64,000 bases of DNA from Lachnospiraceae bacterium. GTDB taxonomy: Bacteria; Bacillota; Clostridia; Lachnospirales; Lachnospiraceae. Positions 24,192 to 33,200 of this stretch are shown here, in pieces (the stretch's first letter is position 1; the number at the start of each line of letters is the position of its first letter). The DNA lies in NCBI GenBank assembly GCA_910574885.1, contig CAJTDD010000006.1:94987-158986 (forward strand). The letters run 5' to 3'. The notes beneath the pieces are model-generated. The model ran no database searches. It was not told the origin of the DNA and was given only the letters and a program-made list of their open reading frames with translations. The translations under genes were made by a program, and so were the position numbers.

Positions 24192-25181
24192 TCAGCGGGC
24201 ATCCCTTCTTTCACGGCTCGGTTTCTGCCTTGCAATCCCCAGATAGGACATTAAAAAATCGTTGAAGTCCTTGCCAACTGGCGGCGGTTCATCAACGATT
24301 TGGTAGTCTTTCTGCAATAATTCTTTCAATGCGGCGGTACATAAACGACCTGCCCTGTCCTTATCCAGATGCAGAAATATGGTCTTGATTTGTGGATTTG
24401 CTTTCAAAAAAGTCGTGAGGGCAATAGGAATTTTGCTTTCTTTCAGCTCTTTCTTCGGCTGATATACGCCCGACAACGAGAGAAGATTCTCTGCCTTATA
24501 ATCCTTTCCCTCGCATTTTAAATAGGTGGCATAGGATAATAAATCAATGGCGGCTTCAAATAAATGCACGGCATCGGTCGGGTCTTTTGCCAGAAGCCGA
24601 AACGAATACCGCTTGTCGCTGCCCGATGCGTCACGCTTGAAGTTCCCCATCGTGCCACGGCAGGCAGCATATTTTGGCGTTCCGTTCTCATCTTTCCCGA
24701 TAAAAACGGCGTTGTGGTAGTCGGCACTCTCGAAAATAATCCCCTCGGCAATGCACTCTTGAATAATCTGGTAGTCAATGCCACGCCCGAAAAGATACTC
24801 TGCCACCCTGTCACAATTTTTGTTCTTCGGCGGCAGGAGCAGCACCTTTGGCTCGTCTTTCTTCACGGCAGGGGGCGGCGGTTTCCAGTCCGCCATCGTC
24901 TGCCCCGTGAGGGTTTCCACGGCTTCCACAAATCCGTATTCCTTGACTTTCATCAGATAGTCAAGGGCAGAATAGCCGCCGAAGCCCCTCGACCACCAGT
25001 ACCATTTTCCGTTGGAAATCTTTAGGCTGTCATGCTCGGCGGTACAGTAGACGTTCGTCGTGCCTTTGACTTTGACAAGGTTGCTCGGCTCATAGGCTCT
25101 AAGATAGGAGAGTAAATCTATCTGCCTTGCCTGCTCAAGCACGTCGGGGTCAATCTGCACATAGGGTCTGTTACTTCTCAT
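24192..25181 (-). CDS. DUF3991/toprim-domain primase-like protein
   Basis: The 329-residue protein has a zinc-ribbon-less primase-type start (VDIDPDVL-like QIDPDVLEQARQIDLLSYLRAYEP), the DUF3991 core with WYWWSRGFGGYSALDYLMKV, and a toprim domain near residues 190-310 with TIFLHLDKDRAGR (DxD-type acidic pair). Family members are thought to prime or process the transferred single strand. It is preceded by a leader hairpin that resembles the one upstream of parA and by an AT-rich cargo region. Confidence 0.87.
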   Translation of the reverse strand: MRSNRPYVQIDPDVLEQARQIDLLSYLRAYEPSNLVKVKGTTNVYCTAEHDSLKISNGKWYWWSRGFGGYSALDYLMKVKEYGFVEAVETLTGQTMADWKPPPPAVKKDEPKVLLLPPKNKNCDRVAEYLFGRGIDYQIIQECIAEGIIFESADYHNAVFIGKDENGTPKYAACRGTMGNFKRDASGSDKRYSFRLLAKDPTDAVHLFEAAIDLLSYATYLKCEGKDYKAENLLSLSGVYQPKKELKESKIPIALTTFLKANPQIKTIFLHLDKDRAGRLCTAALKELLQKDYQIVDEPPPVGKDFNDFLMSYLGIARQKPSRERRDAR

Positions 25182-25211
25182 TCAAATAAAATCACCTCCA
25201 GAAATGAATTT

Positions 25212-25258
25212 AGCCGAAGGATTTTCGCTAATGAAAACCTCTCGGCTATGTAATAAAT
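25212..25258 (-). promoter_or_regulatory. TTACATAGCC leader hairpin upstream of the primase-like gene
   Basis: On the minus strand TTACATAGCCGAGAGG is followed by a loop and CCTTCGGCTAAAT, about 30 bp before the start codon. A similar element precedes parA (45,970-45,999). It may be an operator or RNA leader shared by the two operons. Confidence 0.5.
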
Positions 25259-25369
25259 TCAATATTAATTCTAATTTAAGTTGTCTGAAAACCGTAATTT
25301 ATTGTTTGACAGCATTCTTTCTGTTTCAATCTACAACATTCTCTCAATTATAATGACTAAAGAAAATAT

Positions 25370-26092
25370 TTATTCTATTAAATTAGGATATCCTACATCT
25401 AAATCATATCCTGTACCATCTTCATTTCGTTTTAATTCGTAATATTGAATATACTCGTTTGTCATGCTGTCCGCAAACCAGATAAAAAATGTGACTCTTT
25501 TTCCCATTTTGTATGTTTGAACATTTAGTAATATTTCTTTTTTCTGATTTACTGTAAATACTTCTTTAAAGCTTATACCAGTTAAGTTTTCTCCCGTTCC
25601 AAAAGTTAAAGTGTTTGCAAATCCGTTTCCTATATTTGTAATAGATAAATATATAGGATAAAACTCTTGTGTAGCTTTTCCCTCTACATATTTTGGCTCA
25701 TCTGCGATTTGAAATTTTTTTACAGTTCCAGATGGTTTTCCCACCACTTCTACATTAAGAAATGGCTGAATACTTTGTCTTTCCTTTTTTCTATCAGCTT
25801 CACGGGTAAACTGTATTGTATAAAAAACACCAAAAATTGCAATCGTTCCAGAAAATACACCACCAATGATGCCACCCCAGTACGATGCTAGCGACCCAAT
25901 CCAAGTTGCGTTAGCATCATTATCAATGGATAATTTGCCTATACTACATCGTATCACCTCTTCACACTTCAAGGACAATAATACAAATAAAATAGCGATA
26001 ATGATACCCATTAAAACTGGCTTTATCCATTTTTTCTTTTTGCGTTTTAATTGATTCTTTCCAAATCGCGATATATCCATTTCATTTTTCAT
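25370..26092 (-). CDS. AT-rich cargo membrane protein, unknown
   Basis: The 240-residue protein starts with a basic stretch (FGKNQLKRKKKKWIKP), has two membrane segments (about 26-44 and 70-96, the second with SYWGGIIGGVFSGTIAIFGVFYTI) and a cytoplasmic domain of about 140 residues rich in beta strands. I do not recognise a family with a proven role. Base composition is clearly lower in GC than the flanking ICE genes, a sign of separate acquisition. It lies beside a P-loop kinase gene between two conserved ICE genes, in a place used for cargo. It could be a defence or stress gene, but nothing in the sequence proves that. Confidence 0.6.
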   Translation of the reverse strand: MKNEMDISRFGKNQLKRKKKKWIKPVLMGIIIAILFVLLSLKCEEVIRCSIGKLSIDNDANATWIGSLASYWGGIIGGVFSGTIAIFGVFYTIQFTREADRKKERQSIQPFLNVEVVGKPSGTVKKFQIADEPKYVEGKATQEFYPIYLSITNIGNGFANTLTFGTGENLTGISFKEVFTVNQKKEILLNVQTYKMGKRVTFFIWFADSMTNEYIQYYELKRNEDGTGYDLDVGYPNLIE

Positions 26093-26165
26093 TTACTCAA
26101 CCGCCTTTTCAAATGCCACCGTCTGCTCCTTCATAGAAATCTTCTTAATCAATTTTTACCGTTTA

Positions 26166-26681
26166 TTATTTTATCATTTTAATAATTTTCTCTGCGACAC
26201 TATCTATATTCATATCTGATGTATCTATTCTAACTGCATCAGAATAATGATTTTTCAAATATATAGTTGCAGTTTGAAAATACGTTTTTGCTAAATCCAC
26301 ATCTCTATTTTCTTGGTTTTCTATACGTTGATACAAAATCTTTTCTGATGCAGTTAAGATAAAATGATAGCATTCAACATCTACAAAAGTATTTACAAGT
26401 TTCTGATTACAATAATCATTAATCAATGCAATCGGAACAATTATATAATCATAATCTCCGCCTTGTATCAAAGTCAATATTTTATTTCTAAGTGCATCAA
26501 TCAAATATCTTTTCGCTTCAGGATACCTTTCTCCAAAAAAATCAGAAATAGAATTTGGTTTATATTCCTTTTGCAAAGCATCAAACTCAAGTAAACACAT
26601 ATTATTAATTCTTTTAGCAATTACATTGGCAACAGCAGTCTTTCCACTCCCAAAAGTTCCATCTATCCATATTATTTTCAT
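26166..26681 (-). CDS. P-loop kinase-like ATPase (TmrB/AAA-type), cargo
   Basis: The 171-residue protein opens with MKIIWIDGTFGSGKTAVANVIAKRI, a Walker A motif in a shikimate-kinase-like fold, and contains a LID-like segment (ILYQRIENQENRDVDLAKTYF). This is the layout of small nucleoside or antibiotic kinases and of the tunicamycin-resistance protein TmrB. The substrate cannot be inferred. It is AT-rich like its neighbour and shares no ribosome overlap with it, though the 73-bp gap lets them form one unit. Confidence 0.7.
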   Translation of the reverse strand: MKIIWIDGTFGSGKTAVANVIAKRINNMCLLEFDALQKEYKPNSISDFFGERYPEAKRYLIDALRNKILTLIQGGDYDYIIVPIALINDYCNQKLVNTFVDVECYHFILTASEKILYQRIENQENRDVDLAKTYFQTATIYLKNHYSDAVRIDTSDMNIDSVAEKIIKMIK

Positions 26682-26800
26682 ATTCTCACCTGCAACTTCT
26701 TATTTATTGCTCTTATTGTACATCCAGATTATGAATTTTTCAAGCCAGTCAAGCTATTGCATTTCTGCTCCATAGAAATATTATTCCTTTTAAGCTATAT

Positions 26801-26836
26801 AAAAAGACGGCATCAACACTCACGCCAATACCGCCT
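26801..26836 (-). terminator. Terminator between the DUF6664-like gene and the cargo
   Basis: On the minus strand GGCGGTAT pairs (with G-U pairs) with ATGCCGTC over a 15-nt loop and is followed by TTTTTATAT, 18 bp beyond the stop of the upstream gene. It would insulate the cargo from the long transfer transcript. Confidence 0.7.
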
Positions 26837-26853
26837 TTTTCTCGGTCAGTCCG

Positions 26854-27183
26854 TTATAAAATCCCTGCCTTTTTCAGATACCCCACGCTGTCATAGCAGC
26901 CACGGAAGTAGACCGACTGCATCTCCATGTCTGTAAGTTTGTTCCTAAGCTCCATCACTTTAATCAGTGCGGCACATTCTTCCTCGGTCAGTTCCGCCGC
27001 TGTTTCCGTGTCAAACACGCCTAAGACTTTCGGATGTTTCTCATATAAGCCCTCAATCTCGGCTCTTATGGCACGGTATTCCTCATTTTCTTTGGACAGT
27101 TTTGCGATGACAGAGCCGAGATATTCATTAAAAACATTGTCATGAACATCTACAAAAGTTTCAAATCTGAACGCATCAGACAT
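26854..27183 (-). CDS. DUF6664-like ICE protein, 109 aa
   Basis: The product starts MSDAFRFETFVDVHDNVFNEYL and ends MEMQSVYFRGCYDSVGYLKKAGIL, with a Glu-rich helical middle (LTEEECAALIKVMELRNKLTD). I recognise it as a conserved accessory protein of Tn1549-like ICEs. No enzymatic motif is visible. It follows the giant methylase-helicase gene, with a terminator directly after its stop. Confidence 0.72.
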   Translation of the reverse strand: MSDAFRFETFVDVHDNVFNEYLGSVIAKLSKENEEYRAIRAEIEGLYEKHPKVLGVFDTETAAELTEEECAALIKVMELRNKLTDMEMQSVYFRGCYDSVGYLKKAGIL

Positions 27184-27262
27184 TCTTCCTCACCTCCGAT
27201 TTTTTCTAATCGTCCTTTATTATACTGCCCAGAAATACTCAATACAAATGTGCAAACTGGAT

Positions 27263-30200
27263 TTAACGCTCCCTGTCCGCACTTTTTTTCTCTGGCTGCT
27301 CATCGTTCTGCTCTGGCTCATCGTCAATAACAGTCTTGTCTTTTTCATTCAGATTCAGTTCGTTATTGAGGGCGTTCAGCCGTTCCGTCTTTTCTTTCAG
27401 CTCATTTTCAAAGGCAAACGGCTTCTTCACTTCCTCTTTTGCGGTTTCAAGCTGTGCGGTGGTTTCCTCCTTTCTGGTCTTGGCGGCTTCCAGTCTTGCG
27501 GGAAGTTTGGCAATCTCATTCTCAATTCTCGTTAAATTGCCGAGGGCATCCGTTCCTAAATCCACTTTGTATTTCCTCATTCCGCATAAATTTAAGCAGT
27601 AGTGGGCATTGACCGTATCATAGAAAACCTCCATCTGGAAGCCACGGTAGCTGCCGATTTGTATCGGCTGTGACAGCGGGTTTTCCTTGCAGATGGCAAG
27701 GAGCATTTCGCCTGCGTCCGCTTTTTCTTTGTAGGTCACGCCGTTTAAGGTCATCGGGCAGAATTTATCCTCGCCCTGCGGCATATGCTGGCTTGCAATC
27801 TTGGCATCATTTCCATATCCTACAATGCGTTCCCCATACTCCTTAATCTCCTGCGGGTAGTGCTTCAGTATCCTGTCCTCAAGGTCGTAATGCTCGGAAA
27901 GGTAGCTCTGCTTCAAGACTTTCAGCTTCGCCACCTGCATATCCAAATCCATTTTTTCCTTAAAGCGTTCATCGCCCGTGGCAAGCATTTTCACCTCCGC
28001 AAAAGAGAGGGCGACCTCGTCCACGTCCTCGGCAGAACGCACGGGGCTTTTGCTCGTCATTATCTGGGAGATGAATTTCTGCTTTCCCTCGACAAGCTGA
28101 TAGAGATACGCATCAAATGTCTGTTCTGTCACATAGCGGTAAACTTCCACTTCGGGAAACATATTGCCCTGACGTTCCAGACGACCTTGACGCTGTTCCA
28201 AGCATGACGGCTTCCACGGGCAGTCGAGGTTATGAATGGCAATCAGCCTGTCCTGCACGTTTGTACCTGCGCCCATCTTCTGGGTAGAGCCGAACAATAT
28301 ACGCACTTCGCCGCTCCTTACCTTTGCGAACAGCTCCTTTTTCTGTGCGTCGGTATTCGCTTCATGGATGAAACGCACTTGCTCCGCAGGGATTCCACGC
28401 CGTATCAACTTTTCCCTCATGTCATCGTAGACATTAAACATGCCGTCATTTTTCGGTGTGCTGAGGTCGCAAAACAAGAGCTGTGCAGCCTTTGTGTCGG
28501 CGTGTCCCTCCCAGATGCGGTACATATTTTCCACGCAGGCGTTGACTTTGCTGTTCGGGTCGTCTGGCAGCATCGGGTCAATCAATCTCTGGTCTAGGGC
28601 AAGCTGCCGCCCGTCGTTTGTCACTTTGAGCATATTATCTGTTTGTGGTTTTACCAGTCTTGCACGGATTTTCTCTGCCCGCTTCGCAAGCCCCGCCACC
28701 ATTTCGCTCTGAATTTCACTCGGTTTGGTCTTGATGTTGTGGTAATTGACCTTTGGCACGGGGAGCTTTAGCATATCGGCAGTCTGGATGTCCGCAACCT
28801 CACGGAACATCTGCATCAGTTCTGGCAGGTTGTAGAACTTCGCAAACCTCGTCTTGGCTCGGTAATTCGTGCCTTCGGGGGCGAGTTCCAGAGCCGTGAC
28901 TGTTTCGCCGAACGTGGAAGCCCAACTGTCAAAATGCTGCAACCCGTTCCTTGCGAGGGTGTCATACTGCAAGTACCGCTGCACGGAATACATCTCGACC
29001 ATTGAGTTACTTATAGGCGTTCCCGTTGCGAAAACCACGCCACGGTTGCCCGTGATTTCGTCCAGATAACGGCATTTCATAAACAAATCGCTTGACTTCT
29101 GGGCTTCGGTCTGGGCGATGCCGCCGACGTTCCGCATCTTTGTGTAAAGGTAAAGGTTCTTGTAAAAATGGCTCTCATCTATAAAGAGCCTGTCTATGCC
29201 CAGTTCCTCAAAGTTTATCACGCTGTCTTTCCGTTTGGTGTCGTTGAGTTTATCGAGCTTCGCCTTGATTGCTTTCCTCGTTTTCATGAGCTGCTTGACC
29301 GTGAACTGCTCCCCGTGGGATGCCTGCACGTCGTCTATCCCCATCTCTATATCGTCAAGCTGCCGCATGAGCTGTTCCCTCTGGCGTTCCTCGCTGATGG
29401 GGATTTTCTCGAACTGGCTATGCCCGATAATCACCGCATCATACGCCCCCGTCGCAATCCTGCCGCAGAACTTTTTGCGGTTTCCCGTTTCAAAATCCCG
29501 CTTGGTAGTCACAAGGATATTGGCAGATGGATAGAGCCTTAAATACTCCGACGCCCACTGCCCGACAAGGTGATTCGGCACAACAAACATGGATTTCTGG
29601 CATAAGCCGAGCCGCTTGCTTTCCTGTGCGGCGGCTACCATTTCAAAGGTTTTTCCCGCACCTACCTTGTGGGCAAGGAGCGTGTTGCCGCCGTATAGGA
29701 TATGGGCGATGGCGTTCACTTGATGCGGTCTTAGCTGGATTTCTGGGCTGATGCCTCCAAATGTGATATGGCTTCCGTCGTATTCACGGGGACGGATGGA
29801 ATTAAATGTGTCATTATAATAGCGTACAAGCCTGTTCCTCCGCTCTGGGTCTTTCCAAATCCAGTCCTGAAACGCCTGCTTTATCACCTCCTGCTTTGCC
29901 TGCGCCGCCGTGGTTTCCTTATGGTTCAGCACCGCTTTTTTATTGTTGTGTTCATCATAAACATAGTCAAAGATGCGGGTGTCACGGAGATTTAAAGTGT
30001 CCTCCATAATGCGGTATGCGCTCGCCCGCTTCGTGCCGTAAGTGCTGTCCGCCTTGACATTCCCAATGTCGGAACTCTTATTCTCGATGAACCAGTCGCC
30101 GTTATATGCCGTGTAGCGCACTTGCAGCCTGCCCGCCGCATAGCTTGACGGCGTTAAAAGCTCCATCATAAACTGCTGTATATCCTCCTGCGGTATCCAT

Positions 30201-33200
30201 GTCGTGCCGAGACGGACGGAGATTTCGCTTGCAGGCAAATCCTTTGGGATGACTTTTTCCAGAGCCGCCACGTTGACTGCAAGCTCTGGGTCTGACTTTG
30301 CCGCTATCCCTGCAACTTTCAGTTTCTCCCGCACATTCCCCGATAAATACTCGTCTGCGGTCACATACCTTGCAGGCTCACAAGACGGCACTTTGTAGAT
30401 AACGCCCTGCAATTCCTTAATGATTTCTTCCTCTGACCTGCAAGTGAGCCGTGCCATATAGGGCAAATCGACACGGGCTTTCTCCCCGATGGAGAGGGCG
30501 AGGGCTTCGCTGGCGGTTTCCACAAAAGTCACTTCTCGGTGGGGCTTTATCGTCCGTTTCGTGAACATATCCGCCTTGCGTTTGAATTTCCCCTCGTCGT
30601 CAAGCACTTCAAGGGAACAGAGTAAGAAATAACTTTCATCTGCCCCAAAAGCGAGGTAGTTCCCCCTGCTGTTGATTAAGCCGTACCTTTTGGTAAAGGC
30701 ATCATATAATCGGTTTAGGTTTTCCTGCTCGGTCTGTATCATTTCCTCTGGGCAGTCGTCGGTCTGGTACTGGATGAGCTTCCTCACGCAGTCACGGATT
30801 TCCAACAGTCCCCTGATGCGGTTCTCCGCCGTCATGGACACGTTTGCAGGGGTCATCTCGTTATTCTCTCGGAAGTAGACCTTGCCGCCCACAAGGGCAA
30901 AAGAGAAGTTCCGCACGTTCGGGTCGGCGGGGATGGCTTTCTCCTGCTCATCAGAGATACGGTCAACCTCATTTTCTATCTCTGGGATTTCGCCATTTAT
31001 CCGCTGAATGGCTTCATGGAGAAGCCCCGCAAGCGGCACGTCGGGGTAGGCTTTGCAGGCACTGTCCATGCCGAACCTCGTGCTTTCCATCTTCATCTCG
31101 CCAAGCACCATCTCTGGATGCTGGACAAAGTAGCTGTTCATCGTGACGCCGTTTTCGTCTGTGTCGAGGTGTACCCACTCTGGCTCTATCTCTATGATGC
31201 GGTCACGTTTCTGTAAAATAAGGATATCGCTCGTGACTTCCGTTCCTGCATTTGCCCGAAACGTGCTGTCGGGAAGCCTCACCGCACCTAAAAGCTCGGC
31301 TCTCTGTGCGATATATTTCCGCACTTCTGGGCTTGTCTTGTCCATCGTCCCCTTAGAGGTGATGAACATCACAACGCCGCCTGAGCGCACCTTGTCCAGT
31401 GCCTTTGCAATAAAATAGTCGTGGATTAGGAACTTCTGGGCGTTGTAGCGGCTGTCGTTGACTTTGAACTCCCCGAACGGGATGTTGCCAAGCACCACGT
31501 CAAAATGATTGTCTGGGAGCTTCGTTTCCTCAAACCCCTCAATAGCAATGCTGGCTTTCTGGTAGAGCTGCTTCGCAATCCTGCCCGATAACGGGTCAAT
31601 CTCAATGCCATGCAGCTTTGATTTCTCCATGCTGTCGGGTAACAACCCTAAAAAATTGCCCGTGCCGCAGGACGGCTCTAAAATATTCCCCTGTGAAAAT
31701 CCCAAATGGTCAAGTGCTTCATACATCGCCTTAATGACAATAGGCGGCGTATAAAAAGCTGTCAGCGTGGATTCCATAGCGGCATGGTATTCCTCATCGG
31801 AGAGTGCTGATTTTAATTCTTTATATTCGTTCTCCCATGCCGCATTATTGCTGTCAAACGCCATCGACAGACCGCCCCACCCGACATATTTTGCAAGGGT
31901 TTCCTGTTCTTCGGGCGTGGCAAGGCGGTTTTCTATCTGAAGGTCGTGGAGAAGCCTTATTGCGGACATATTGTTTCGGAACTTTTCTTTTGCGCCGCCA
32001 ACGCCTAACGTATCATCGGTAATGCGGTAGTTATGGCAGTCGGCGGAGAGGGGGAGCAGCTTATAGGCGTTCAGAGTGCCTTTCTGGTAACTGTCCGCAT
32101 ATTTGCGGAACTCATCATCGGGCATATACGCAAGCTGTTTCAGCCATTCGTCCGAAGCAATCCCCACAAGGCTGTCGCCGTTCTTATCCATGAAAAGGGT
32201 GTCTATATCCTCTTGCAATGCGGCATGTCCCGCACTGTCTTTTGCCCTTTCCAGTCTGGAGCGGAGCGTGTCTGCCAGATTCTGGCTCTGCGGTTTCTGC
32301 TCTGGCTCGTCAAAGCGTATCTTCTCCACCACAATGTCATAGGGAAGCCCGTTCTCCACGGCGGGGTATTCCGCCACGGTTTCCGTGGTCGGCTCTGCGG
32401 GGGATTCTGTTTTTTCTTCGGATGGTAATTCTTTCTCTGCCTGCTCCAAGAGCCTGCGGACATAGCCGACTTTCTCCACACGGTTTATCGGGAAGCCTAC
32501 GTTGTTCTGAAATGTGATGTCACGCATGGAAACGTCGCCGCTGATTTTCCCGACGCTCTCAATAAGATAACGGCGGTTGTCAATCATAAGCTCTTTGCCG
32601 ATAAGGTCAGAATTATCCTGCTTTTCATCCGTCCCAGACGGGGCAGACTCTGATTTCTGCTGTTCCTCACGCTCCGCATCTTTCGCTGCAAATAGCTCCG
32701 TGATATGCTCCGCACTGTTTAAGGTGTCGGCGTATTCCTGTGCTTCTTCCTCGGTTTCAAAGGTCTGGTAGATGCCGCCTACGTCGTAATATCGGTCGGC
32801 ACTGTCCTCTGGGGCTTCATTATTCCGTATGATAAATGGGTCAGCAAAAGCATCGGAAGTCTGCTCTACCGTGTAATGGGGCTTCTGTTCTGTTTCATCA
32901 GAGATGATGTCTGGGCTTGGGTTTTCAGCCGCCTTTTTGTTTTCCTCCCAATAGAACGGCTCAAGCTGTTCCTCCGTCAAGGACACTAAATCGTGGTAGT
33001 ACAGATTGGAAAGTGCGTTCTGGATAAGGTCGGCAAGGTCATTATACTGCGTATATTCTGCAAGAACGCCGTCCACATACGTTTCCATGCGATACTGCAA
33101 GAGGTTGACGGATACCTGTATCCCATGCAAGCCGTCCTCGGTATTCTGAAAGGCAATCTTGACGTTGGATAAATCCGTATAGTCCACTTCGGCGTCGCCG

